A DNA stretch of 12,441 nucleotides from JAWXBM01 sp964470455 (GTDB taxonomy: Bacteria > Pseudomonadota > Gammaproteobacteria > Xanthomonadales > SZUA-36): positions 1 to 12,441 of the forward strand of contig CAYYCX010000120.1 in NCBI GenBank assembly GCA_964470455.1. Reading direction: 5' to 3'. The notes beneath the pieces were generated by a model that was not told the DNA's origin, made no database searches, and was given only the letters and a program-made list of their open reading frames with translations. Both the position numbers and the translations under genes were made by a program. Positions 1 to 7,469 of this stretch are shown one piece after another (position 1 is the stretch's first letter; each line of letters begins with the position of its first letter).

Positions 1-16
1 ACGGAGAACACGCGTC

Positions 17-292
17 ATGGAAAACGAGGACAAGCTCTTCAGCCTGCTGCAGCGCATCGAGGCCAACCAGCAGCAATTATTGCAGGGCCAGAGCCAAGCG
101 CTGGAGCTGCAGAAGCAACAGTTCGAAATGGCCAGAACCCAGTTTGAACGGGCCGAAAGATTGCAAGAACGGGCCGAGAGGATCCAGGACACCAGCGCCA
201 GCATCATGGGCACCGCTCGGCGTGCCCTGATGGTAGTGATACCCATCGTGATCGTGCTGATCGCTTACCTCAGCTGGCTCATCTTTCGATGA
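17..292 (+). CDS. Small coiled-coil protein with C-terminal membrane anchor
   Basis: A 91-residue protein that I do not recognise by name. Residues about 5-60 are rich in Gln, Glu, Arg and Leu with heptad-like spacing, including a near-repeat (ERAERLQ then ERAERIQ, residues about 44-57), so a long amphipathic helix or coiled coil is likely. Residues about 69-90 (ALMVVIPIVIVLIAYLSWLI) form one hydrophobic segment ending in Phe-Arg, giving a tail-anchored layout with the coiled coil probably in the cytoplasm. The start is supported by GGAG at 3-6, ten bases before the ATG. It converges with the nhaB gene on the other strand with only about 10 bases between the stop codons and no hairpin between them. 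What lies upstream is outside the window. Function unknown; an oligomerising membrane scaffold is a guess. Confidence 0.75.
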   Translation: MENEDKLFSLLQRIEANQQQLLQGQSQALELQKQQFEMARTQFERAERLQERAERIQDTSASIMGTARRALMVVIPIVIVLIAYLSWLIFR

Positions 293-302
293 GCGCCGTA
301 AC

Positions 303-1808
303 TCACAACAGGTAGATCGTCGCCAGCAATCCCACCGTTGACATCACGATCGTGTAAGGCAGCGCCAGGATCACCATGCGGCCATAGCCCAGGCGGATCA
401 GCGGCGCCAGCGCCGAAGTCAGCAGGAACAGGAAAGCCGCCTGGCCGTTGGGCGTCGCCACCGAGGGGATGTTGGTGCCCGTGTTGATGGCCACCGTCAG
501 CAGTTCGAAGTGTTCACGGGTGATGGCGCCGGAATCCAACGCCTGTTTGACTTCATTGATATACACCGTGGCCACGAAAACATTGTCGGTGATCGCAGAT
601 AGCAGCCCGTTGGCGATGAAGAAGAACGGCACCTGGACATCAGGGTTGAGCGTCAGCGCGTAATGGATCAGCGGGTGGATCAGGTGCTGGTCATGAATCA
701 CGCCAACAATTGCGAAGAACACCACCAGCAGCGCCGTGAACGGCAGTGCCTCCTGAAATGCATGCCCCAGTTGATGCTCGCGAATGATGCCGTTGAACGC
801 AGTGGCGAGAACGATGACTGCCAGGCCGATCAGCCCGACTGCTGCCCAGTGAAAGGCCAGGGCGAGAATCAGGAAGACCGCTACGATACCCTGTACCACC
901 AGGGCCGCTTTCTGGCGCTGGGTGCGGGAAACATCCATGCGGTGGTCATACTCCTCAAGGATTTTCCGTGAGGCGGCTGGAATCTGGGCGCCGTACCCGG
1001 CAATGCTGAATTTTTCCACCATCAGGCAGGTCAGCAACCCGGCTGCCAGCACGGGCATGCTGACCGGCGCCATGCGCTGGAAGAATTCGATGAAATGCCA
1101 GCCGGCTACGCCGCCGATCAGCAGGTTCTGCGGTTCCCCCACCAGTGTAGTAACGCCACCCAGCGCGGTGCCGACCGCGGCGTGCATCATCAGGTTGCGC
1201 AGGTAGCTGCGGAATTGTTCCAAATCACCCCGTGTTTCATTGCCGATGCCACTGTCGTCGGCATGGTCGTGGTCGGCATCAAAACCTTTGCCGGAAGTGA
1301 CTTTGTGATATACCGCGTAAAAACCGCTCGCCACAGTGATGACTACCGCGGTCACCGTCAGCGCATCAAGGAAAGCTGAAAGAAAGGCCGCCGCAAAACA
1401 GAAACCGAGCGAAAGCGCTGCCTTGGAACGAACCCGGATCAGCAGTTTGGTGAATATGTACAGCAGCAAATCCTTGAGAAAGAAGATGCCGGCAATCATG
1501 AAAATCAGCAGCAGGATGACCTGGAAGTTATTGGCCGTTTCGTGAAAGACCGTTTCGGGGCTGGTGAGACCAAGCAATACCGCCTCAATTGCCAGCAGTC
1601 CACCGGGTTGCAATGGGTAACACTTGAGCGCCATGGCCAGGCAGAAAATAAACTCTGCCACCACCAGCCAGCCAACGATGAACGGGTCCACCACCAGCAG
1701 CAGCAAAGGGTTTAAAGCCAGGAAACACAGGATGGTCAGCTTGTACCAGCGGGGCGCGTGGCCCAGGAAGTTGTCCAGGAAGGCCTGTTGCAGGGTATGT
1801 TCAGCCAT
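303..1808 (-). CDS. nhaB: Na+/H+ antiporter NhaB (paralogue 1)
   Basis: Sodium/proton antiporter of the inner membrane that expels Na+ in exchange for protons. The 501 residues fit the usual length of about 500-515. The N-terminus (NFLGHAPRWYKLTIL, residues 13-27) matches the NhaB family start. About a dozen hydrophobic segments follow, with a hydrophilic His/Asp-rich loop near residues 168-195 (DADHDHADDSGIG). Asp148 in AFLDALTV corresponds to the membrane Asp147 of E. coli NhaB. Other conserved blocks are LVGEPQNLLIG, SAITDNVFVATVYINEV and NIPSVATPNGQAAFLFLLTS. The start codon aligns with the family but has no clear Shine-Dalgarno sequence in front of it. It lies 140 bp downstream of a second, very similar nhaB on the same strand, so the two may be co-transcribed or separated by the hairpins in that gap. 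NhaB family assignment is firm; ion preference (Na+ or Li+) is inferred. Confidence 0.95.
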   Translation of the reverse strand: MAEHTLQQAFLDNFLGHAPRWYKLTILCFLALNPLLLLVVDPFIVGWLVVAEFIFCLAMALKCYPLQPGGLLAIEAVLLGLTSPETVFHETANNFQVILLLIFMIAGIFFLKDLLLYIFTKLLIRVRSKAALSLGFCFAAAFLSAFLDALTVTAVVITVASGFYAVYHKVTSGKGFDADHDHADDSGIGNETRGDLEQFRSYLRNLMMHAAVGTALGGVTTLVGEPQNLLIGGVAGWHFIEFFQRMAPVSMPVLAAGLLTCLMVEKFSIAGYGAQIPAASRKILEEYDHRMDVSRTQRQKAALVVQGIVAVFLILALAFHWAAVGLIGLAVIVLATAFNGIIREHQLGHAFQEALPFTALLVVFFAIVGVIHDQHLIHPLIHYALTLNPDVQVPFFFIANGLLSAITDNVFVATVYINEVKQALDSGAITREHFELLTVAINTGTNIPSVATPNGQAAFLFLLTSALAPLIRLGYGRMVILALPYTIVMSTVGLLATIYLL

Positions 1809-1870
1809 GGATTGAATCTGCTTCGGTAGAAGTTTCGCACTTGCAGCCCGGTCGCGAGCTGCCTGTTCCT

Positions 1871-1887
1871 GGCCGGCTTTCCCGGCC
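1871..1887. repeat. GC-rich hairpin in the nhaB-nhaB spacer
   Basis: A perfect 6-bp stem (GGCCGG / CCGGCC) with the loop CTTTC, in the 140-bp gap between the two nhaB genes. Read on the - strand it lies between the upstream gene's tail hairpin and the start of the downstream nhaB, so it could belong to the leader of that gene. No T run follows on either strand, so it is not a convincing terminator. Confidence 0.4.
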
Positions 1888-1907
1888 GCAAAAGCACATC
1901 GGATGTT

Positions 1908-1933
1908 GCCTTCGGGGTATTAACCCCGAAGGC
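1908..1933 (-). terminator. Hairpin after the upstream nhaB
   Basis: A perfect 11-bp stem (GCCTTCGGGGT / ACCCCGAAGGC) with a 4-base loop, starting about 15 bases after the TAG stop of the upstream nhaB on the - strand. The position is typical for a transcription terminator, but the sequence that follows on the - strand lacks a T run. It may stop transcription only partly, or stabilise the 3' end of the message. Confidence 0.4.
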
Positions 1934-1948
1934 CATGATGCCAGATTT

Positions 1949-3451
1949 CTACAAAATGAATATGGTTGCCAGAAGGCCGGTGATAGTCATGGTGATGGTA
2001 TAAGGCAAGGCCAGTATGACCATGCGCCCGTAGCCGAGCCGAATCAGGGGTGCCAGCGCCGAAGTCAGCAGGAACAGGAATGCTGCCTGCCCGTTGGGGG
2101 TCGCCACAGAAGGGATGTTGGTGCCCGTGTTGATTGCGATGGTCAAGAGGTCGAAGTGTTCGCGGGTAATCGCGCCGCTGTCGAAGGCGGCTTTCACTTC
2201 ATTGATGTAAACCGTGGCCACGAACACGTTGTCTGAAATCGCTGACAGCAGGCCATTGGCCAGGAAAAACACCGGCACTTGCGTATCCGGCTCCAGGGTA
2301 AACACGAATTGAATGATGGGCTGGAACAGGTGCTGGTCATGGATGACGCCGACGATGGCGAAAAACACCACCAGCAGGGCAGTGAAGGGCAGGGCCTCGG
2401 AGAATGCATGGCCCAGCTGGTGTTCCTTGATTACACCGGTAAACGCGGTGGCCAGCACAATAACGGCCAGGCCGATCAGGCCCACTTCTGCCCAGTGAAA
2501 GGCCAGGGCCAAAACCAGGAACAGCGCCACTGCCGCCTGGATCAGGATGGCCGCCCGCTGCTTGGGCGTGCGCCTTTCGTCTTCACGGCGGTCAAATTCT
2601 TCAAGAATGCGCCGAGCGGCAAGCGGACTCTGCGCTCCGTAGCCAAACAGCTTGAATTTCTCCACTGCAACACAGGTGAGCATGCCCACGACGAAAACAG
2701 GCAGGCTGACGGGCGCCATGCGCTGGAAGAATTCAATGAATTGCCAGCCTGCAACCTGCCCGATCAAAAGGTTCTGCGGTTCACCCACCAGGGTGGTTAC
2801 GCCACCCAACGCAGTGCCCACCGCCCCGTGCATCATCAGGTTGCGCAGAAAAGCACGGAATTCCTCGAGATCCTGGTGGGTTTCGTGGCCGATGCCGCTG
2901 TCATCGGCATGGTCATGGTCGGAATCAAAACCCTTGCCGGAAGTGACTTTGTGGTAAACGGCGTAGAAACCCGCAGCCACGGTGATGATTACGGCGGTAA
3001 CCGTCAACGCATCCAGGAATGCCGACAGCACTGCTGCGGCAAAACAGAAGATCAGCGATAACACGGTTTTGGATTTGATCCGGATCAGGATCTTGGTGAA
3101 GATGTAAAGCAGCATGTCCTTGAGGAAGAAAATGCCGGCAACCATGAAAATAAGCAGCAGGATCACCGGGAAATTAACCACCGCTTCGTGGTAAACCGTT
3201 TCGGGTGAAGTCATGCCCATGAGCACCGCTTCAAAGGCCAGCAAGCCGCCAGGCTGCAACGGGTAGCACTTCAGGGCCATGGCCAGGCAGAAAATAAACT
3301 CCCCAACGATAACCCAGCCGGTTATGAAGTGACCCACGGTGAACATCAGTATGGGATTGATGATCAGGAAAGCCAGTATGGTGCGTTTGTACCATTCCGA
3401 GGTGTGGCCAAGGAAGTTGGCATGCAGTGCATGGGCAAACGTATTAGACAT
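1949..3451 (-). CDS. nhaB: Na+/H+ antiporter NhaB (paralogue 2)
   Basis: Second NhaB-type sodium/proton antiporter of the inner membrane. I start it at the ATG at 3451 (MSNTFAHALHANFLGH, 500 residues) rather than the in-frame ATG at 3487, because the NhaB family begins about ten residues before NFLG and the extra 12 residues look like upstream DNA. Asp147 (AFLDALTV), LVGEPQNLLIG and SAISDNVFVATVYINEV are all present, as is the His/Asp-rich loop. It is highly similar to the neighbouring copy along its whole length; a C-terminal stretch of about 47 residues around NIPSVATPNGQAAFLFLLTS is identical. The DNA has drifted at silent sites, so the duplication is not recent and both copies appear to be under selection. 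It is divergent from metK, with 175 bp between the start codons. No stop codons or frameshifts are seen. Confidence 0.95.
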   Translation of the reverse strand: MSNTFAHALHANFLGHTSEWYKRTILAFLIINPILMFTVGHFITGWVIVGEFIFCLAMALKCYPLQPGGLLAFEAVLMGMTSPETVYHEAVVNFPVILLLIFMVAGIFFLKDMLLYIFTKILIRIKSKTVLSLIFCFAAAVLSAFLDALTVTAVIITVAAGFYAVYHKVTSGKGFDSDHDHADDSGIGHETHQDLEEFRAFLRNLMMHGAVGTALGGVTTLVGEPQNLLIGQVAGWQFIEFFQRMAPVSLPVFVVGMLTCVAVEKFKLFGYGAQSPLAARRILEEFDRREDERRTPKQRAAILIQAAVALFLVLALAFHWAEVGLIGLAVIVLATAFTGVIKEHQLGHAFSEALPFTALLVVFFAIVGVIHDQHLFQPIIQFVFTLEPDTQVPVFFLANGLLSAISDNVFVATVYINEVKAAFDSGAITREHFDLLTIAINTGTNIPSVATPNGQAAFLFLLTSALAPLIRLGYGRMVILALPYTITMTITGLLATIFIL

Positions 3452-3550
3452 TATTGGATCCCGGTGAAACTGAAGCAGGGCGAGCATTGTACTGGGTTAG
3501 CGCATAATCATGCCAGCCACAGTGAACAGGGGGCAAAGCGGATTCAGGTT

Positions 3551-3579
3551 TTGCGTTTGTGGCGATGCATGAGTAGAAT
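3551..3579 (+). promoter_or_regulatory. Predicted sigma70 promoter of metK
   Basis: TTGCGT at 3551-3556 and TAGAAT at 3574-3579 are separated by 17 bases, the ideal spacing; TAGAAT differs from the consensus -10 box at one position. Transcription would start near 3586, giving a leader of about 40 bases before the metK ATG, with AAGAGG at 3611-3616 as the ribosome binding site. Predicted from sequence only. Confidence 0.6.
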
Positions 3580-3610
3580 ATATCTCCTTATCCCGATTGA
3601 AAGATATATT
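3577..3610. promoter_or_regulatory. Perfect 9-bp inverted repeat over the metK -10 box (candidate operator)
   Basis: AATATATCT at 3577-3585 and AGATATATT at 3602-3610 are exact reverse complements, 16 bases apart. The left arm covers the end of the predicted -10 box and reaches the likely transcription start; the right arm lies in the leader just before the ribosome binding site. Since only the right arm would be well inside the transcript, a protein operator is more likely than an RNA hairpin. It does not resemble the MetJ box (AGACGTCT). The ArsR-family regulator SahR is known to control SAM-cycle genes in proteobacteria lacking MetJ, but I cannot match its site from memory. Confidence 0.45.
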
Positions 3611-3626
3611 AAGAGGCCAGAGCCAA

Positions 3627-4790
<1,164 letters not shown>

Positions 4791-4800
4791 TTTTTGGCCC

Positions 4801-4825
4801 TGGATCATTCATCCATGAATGACCA
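4801..4825. repeat. Inverted repeat 1 of the metK-ahcY array
   Basis: TCATTCAT at 4805-4812 and ATGAATGA at 4815-4822 pair perfectly around CC. TGG (4801-4803) and CCA (4823-4825) extend the stem with one bulged A. It begins 10 bases after the metK stop codon. The 2-base loop is tight for RNA but natural for a DNA palindrome. Confidence 0.55.
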
Positions 4826-4831
4826 GAGCAT

Positions 4832-4861
4832 GCCCATCAAAAAGCGTCGTTTTTGATGGGC
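4832..4861 (+). terminator. 12-bp hairpin after metK, likely terminator
   Basis: GCCCATCAAAAA (4832-4843) pairs perfectly with TTTTTGATGGGC (4850-4861) around the loop GCGTCG. The position, 42 bases after the metK stop codon, suits a terminator. The T run sits inside the stem rather than after it; the following TTCATTTTC is only moderately T-rich, so efficiency is uncertain. The A5/T5 tracts make it usable on either strand. Confidence 0.5.
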
Positions 4862-4863
4862 TT

Positions 4864-4894
4864 CATTTTCAATGATTTTCAAACATTGAAAATG
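4864..4894. repeat. Inverted repeat 3 of the metK-ahcY array
   Basis: CATTTTCAATG (4864-4874) and CATTGAAAATG (4884-4894) are exact reverse complements with a 9-base AT-rich loop. It follows the previous hairpin after only two bases. The stem is AT-rich, so it is weak as an RNA terminator; a DNA binding site or cruciform-prone element is equally possible. Confidence 0.55.
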
Positions 4895-4914
4895 TTGGCA
4901 CATGCATGTGCCAA
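4895..4914. repeat. Perfect 20-bp palindrome
   Basis: TTGGCACATGCATGTGCCAA is a full 20-bp palindrome with no spacer, directly abutting the previous inverted repeat. A spacer-free palindrome of this length is unlike a terminator and more like an operator for a dimeric regulator. TGGCAC resembles a sigma54 -24 box, but the matching -12 element is not at the right spacing. Confidence 0.55.
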
Positions 4915-4934
4915 AACCCGTGAGTTGGGGTTTT
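4913..4934 (+). terminator. Fifth hairpin of the array, weak terminator candidate
   Basis: AAAACCC (4913-4919) pairs with GGGTTTT (4928-4934) around an 8-base loop; it shares its first two bases with the preceding palindrome, so the two structures exclude each other. The T4 run ends the stem and is followed by AGAGAATTTT. It ends 18 bases before the riboswitch and may separate metK read-through from the ahcY leader. Confidence 0.4.
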
Positions 4935-4952
4935 AGAGAATTTTCGCCGCTG

Positions 4953-5030
4953 GCCGAGGAGCGTTGCGACCCCGCCTTGGAAAGGCAAAGGGCCAGGCTC
5001 GGCGAGTGGCGTGACACGAAACCACGCTCC
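4953..5030 (+). promoter_or_regulatory. SAH riboswitch upstream of ahcY
   Basis: The leader matches the S-adenosylhomocysteine riboswitch. P1 is GCCGAG (4953-4958) with CTCGGC (4998-5003). P2 has CCC (4971-4973) with GGG (4990-4992) and GCCTT (4974-4978) with AAGGC (4982-4986). The conserved blocks GAGGAGCGTTGCGACC and CCAGGCTCGG are present. The pseudoknot P4 pairs GAGCGT (4959-4964) with ACGCTC (5024-5029). SAH riboswitches are known to switch on SAH-recycling genes when SAH binds. A T6 run at 5037-5042 follows at once, then the GGAGG ribosome binding site at 5043-5047. An alternative hairpin (GTGG at 5006-5009 with CCAC at 5022-5025) would compete with P4 just before the T run, so control by transcription termination is plausible, with ribosome access as an alternative. 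Confidence 0.92.
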
Positions 5031-5055
5031 GTCTGATTTTTTGGAGGAATGAGCT

Positions 5056-6510
5056 GTGAATGCTGTTGTTAAAGAAATTATCGAAACGATCGAGAAGCAC
5101 GATTACTACGTGCGGGATATTTCCCAGGCCGAATTCGGCCGCAAGGAAATGGCCATTGCCGAAACCGAGATGCCTGGCCTGATGGCCCTGCGCGAGGAAT
5201 ACGGCAGCGAGCAGCCGCTGAAAGGCGCGCGTATCGCCGGCAGCCTGCACATGACCATCCAGACCGCCATGCTGATCGACACGCTGGAAGCGCTGGGCGC
5301 TGAAGTGCGCTGGGCATCCTGCAATATCTATTCAACCCAGGACCATGCCGCTGCGGCCATCGCGGCCAACGGCACACCGGTGTTTGCCTTCAAGGGTGAA
5401 ACGCTGGATGAGTACTGGGAGTTCACCCACCGCATTTTTGACTGGGGTACGGACAACGGCGCCGATGATGATTCCGGGCAGTTCGCCAATATGATCCTGG
5501 ATGATGGCGGCGATGCCACCCTGTTGCTGTTCCTGGGTTCCAAGGCTGAGAAAAATCCGTCAGTGCTGGATAACCCCGGCAGCGAAGAGGAAGTGGCCCT
5601 GTTCAACTCCATCCGCTCCCGCCTGGCAACACAGCATGGCTGGTACAGCAAGGCGCTGGCCAACATCCAGGGCGTCACCGAGGAAACCACCACCGGCGTG
5701 AAGCGTCTGTACCGCATGGCGCGTGACGGCGAACTCACTTTCCCGGCCATCAACGTGAATGATTCTGTCACCAAGTCCAAGTTCGACAACCTGTACGGCT
5801 GCCGTGAATCCCTGGTGGATGGCATCAAGCGCGCCACCGATGTCATGGTGGCCGGCAAGATTGCCGTGGTTGCGGGTTATGGCGACGTGGGTAAAGGTTG
5901 CGCGCAATCCCTGCGCGGCCTGGGTGCTACTGTGTGGGTAACCGAAATCGACCCGATCTGCGCCCTGCAGGCGGCGATGGAAGGATTCCGCGTGGTGACC
6001 ATGGATGAAGCAGCCGGCAAGGCCGATATCTTCGTAACGGCCACCGGCAACTATCATGTCATCACAGCAGCACACATGGAGCAGATGAAACACCAATCCA
6101 TCGTCTGCAACATCGGCCATTTCGATAACGAAATCGATGTGGCCGGTTTGAAGAGGTACCAATGGGAAAACATCAAGCCGCAGGTGGATCACGTGATTTT
6201 CCCCGACGGCAAACGCATCATCCTGCTGGCCGAAGGGCGGCTGGTGAACCTGGGTTGCGCCACTGGCCACCCGAGTTTCGTCATGTCCAACTCATTCACC
6301 AACCAGGTATTGGCGCAGATCGAGCTGTGGCAGCACGGTGAGCGTTACGATAACCAGGTTTACGTCCTGCCCAAGCATCTCGATGAGAAAGTGGCCAGGC
6401 TGCACCTGCAGCGCATCGGCGCCCACCTTACCGAGCTGACGCCGGAGCAGGCCGCCTACATCGGCGTTGAGAGTTCCGGCCCCTACAAGCCGGATCATTA
6501 TCGTTACTGA
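5056..6510 (+). CDS. ahcY: S-adenosylhomocysteine hydrolase
   Basis: Cytoplasmic adenosylhomocysteinase: splits SAH reversibly into adenosine and homocysteine using bound NAD+, removing the product that inhibits methyltransferases. The start is a GTG with GGAGG 8 bases upstream; no in-frame ATG lies nearby. Length is 484 residues, longer than the human enzyme (432) because of the insertion of about 40 residues common in bacteria (roughly residues 114-195). Catalytic residues aligned to human Asp131, Glu156, Lys186, Asp190 and Cys195 are Asp150, Glu210, Lys240, Asp244 and Cys249. The NAD-binding loop is GYGDVGKG (274-281), and the C-terminus KPDHYRY supplies the Lys and Tyr that reach into the neighbouring subunit. 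The SAH riboswitch in the leader and metF 59 bp downstream mark it as head of an ahcY-metF operon. Identification is secure. Confidence 0.98.
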   Translation: MNAVVKEIIETIEKHDYYVRDISQAEFGRKEMAIAETEMPGLMALREEYGSEQPLKGARIAGSLHMTIQTAMLIDTLEALGAEVRWASCNIYSTQDHAAAAIAANGTPVFAFKGETLDEYWEFTHRIFDWGTDNGADDDSGQFANMILDDGGDATLLLFLGSKAEKNPSVLDNPGSEEEVALFNSIRSRLATQHGWYSKALANIQGVTEETTTGVKRLYRMARDGELTFPAINVNDSVTKSKFDNLYGCRESLVDGIKRATDVMVAGKIAVVAGYGDVGKGCAQSLRGLGATVWVTEIDPICALQAAMEGFRVVTMDEAAGKADIFVTATGNYHVITAAHMEQMKHQSIVCNIGHFDNEIDVAGLKRYQWENIKPQVDHVIFPDGKRIILLAEGRLVNLGCATGHPSFVMSNSFTNQVLAQIELWQHGERYDNQVYVLPKHLDEKVARLHLQRIGAHLTELTPEQAAYIGVESSGPYKPDHYRY

Positions 6511-6525
6511 CCGGTTCGGCAAACC

Positions 6526-6558
6526 GTTACCCCGCCCGGCATGAGCCGGGCGGGGAAC
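6526..6558 (+). repeat. Strong GC hairpin between ahcY and metF
   Basis: CCCCGCCCGGC (6530-6540) and GCCGGGCGGGG (6545-6555) form a perfect 11-bp stem with the loop ATGA, and GTT/AAC extend it past one bulged A. A smaller hairpin (CGGTT / AACCG, 6512-6526) precedes it. No T run follows; metF starts 11 bases later. This fits an intercistronic element that stabilises the ahcY message or lowers metF expression, rather than a full terminator. Confidence 0.6.
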
Positions 6559-6569
6559 TTGAGTGACTG

Positions 6570-7421
6570 ATGCCCAACAACCGTACCCCGCATATTTCCT
6601 TCGAGTTTTTTCCACCGCGAAATGCGGAGCAGAAACTCATCCTGGAGTCCACCTGGCAAAAGCTGGCCAGCCTCAAGCCGGACTATCTTTCGGTAACCTT
6701 TGGCGCGGGCGGCTCTACGCTCAATGCCACCCGGGAAACCGTGAATGAGCTGCTGCAGTCATCCGGCGTTCCGGTAGCGCCGCATATCTCCTGCATGGCA
6801 AGCAGCCGGGAAATGATCCACAACCTGCTTGAGGCTTACCGGAACGATGGCGTGAAGCGGCTGGTGGTGTTGCGCGGGGACCGGCCTGAAGGCATGACGG
6901 GACCCGGACCGTTCCAGTACGCGAATGAGCTGGTGGAATACATCCGGCAACAGTTTGGCGACAGTTTTCGCATCGAGGTCGCGTGCTACCCGGAATTCCA
7001 TCCGGAGTCGCAATCACCTCAATCGGAGCTGCAGCACTTCTGCCGCAAGGTCGAGGCCGGTGCGGATGGCGCAATTACGCAGTATTTCTACAATGCCGAC
7101 AGCTATTTCCGCTTTGTCGACGAGTGCGCGCGGCTGGGTGTGAACATCCCGATAACGCCGGGCATCATGCCCATTACGAACTACCGGCAGTTGGCACGCT
7201 TCTCCGAGATGTGCGGCGCGGAGATTCCGCAGTGGATCCGGCGTCGCCTCGAGGGGTTCGGCGAGGATGGTGCTGCCATCCGTGATTTTGGCCTGGATGT
7301 CGTGCATTCATTGTGCGAACGCCTGCTGGCTGGAGGCGCTCCAGGCTTTCACATCTACACGCTGAACCGCGCGAACGCGACGATGTTGCTGTGGCAGAGG
7401 ATGGCTGCGCTCAGGAGTTAG
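6570..7421 (+). CDS. metF: 5,10-methylenetetrahydrofolate reductase
   Basis: FAD-dependent cytoplasmic enzyme that reduces 5,10-methylene-THF to 5-methyl-THF, the methyl donor for methionine synthesis. The 283 residues match the bacterial MetF TIM barrel (E. coli 296), without the regulatory C-terminal domain of eukaryotic enzymes. Motifs in order: SFEFFPP (10-16, with catalytic Glu12 equivalent to E. coli Glu28), SVTFGAGGST (41-50), LRGD (101-104, Asp104 equivalent to Asp120), YPEFHPES (140-147), ITQYFYN (169-175), PGIMPITN (197-204) and FHIYTLNRA (260-268). The ATG at 6570 has only a weak Shine-Dalgarno (TTGAG) and lies just after a strong hairpin, so translation may be lower than for ahcY. 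It is the second gene of the riboswitch-controlled ahcY-metF unit. The repeat island starts 3 bases after its stop codon. Confidence 0.97.
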   Translation: MPNNRTPHISFEFFPPRNAEQKLILESTWQKLASLKPDYLSVTFGAGGSTLNATRETVNELLQSSGVPVAPHISCMASSREMIHNLLEAYRNDGVKRLVVLRGDRPEGMTGPGPFQYANELVEYIRQQFGDSFRIEVACYPEFHPESQSPQSELQHFCRKVEAGADGAITQYFYNADSYFRFVDECARLGVNIPITPGIMPITNYRQLARFSEMCGAEIPQWIRRRLEGFGEDGAAIRDFGLDVVHSLCERLLAGGAPGFHIYTLNRANATMLLWQRMAALRS

Positions 7422-7448
7422 GTCTTCCGGCCGTTTTATAAGTGCGTC

Positions 7449-7469
7449 ATCCCGGACTTGATCCGGGAT
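7449..7469. repeat. REP-like hairpin, left copy
   Basis: ATCCCGGA (7449-7456) pairs with TCCGGGAT (7462-7469) around CTTGA. It is the core of the left outer arm of the repeat island and lies 28 bases after the metF stop codon, so it may also act as the 3' end structure of the ahcY-metF message. Palindromes of this type are familiar dispersed intergenic repeats in proteobacterial genomes. Confidence 0.6.

Noticed and set aside
2279..3061. Long open frame (260 codons) on the + strand inside the second nhaB
   Set aside because: It lies entirely opposite a conserved membrane transporter, its product is a low-complexity Gln/Gly/His-rich string, and the first nhaB shows a similar shadow. It reflects the codon bias of nhaB.
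3452..3487. Longer start of the second nhaB at 3487
   Set aside because: The 12 extra residues have no counterpart in the paralogue or the family, and the ATG at 3451 aligns with the family start.
3486..3626. Possible SAM riboswitch in front of metK
   Set aside because: The predicted leader is only about 40 bases and lacks the conserved cores of the SAM riboswitch classes that I know.
3597..3626. Longer start of metK at 3597
   Set aside because: It would add ten residues not found in MetK, place the ribosome binding site inside the gene, and overlap the candidate operator.
4896..4911. Possible sigma54 promoter (TGGCAC ... TGC)
   Set aside because: The -12 element does not fit at the required spacing, and TGGCAC/GTGCCA is explained by the palindrome.
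5560..6270. Open frame of 236 codons on the - strand within ahcY
   Set aside because: Fully antisense to a conserved enzyme; His/Gly/Val-rich product without motifs.
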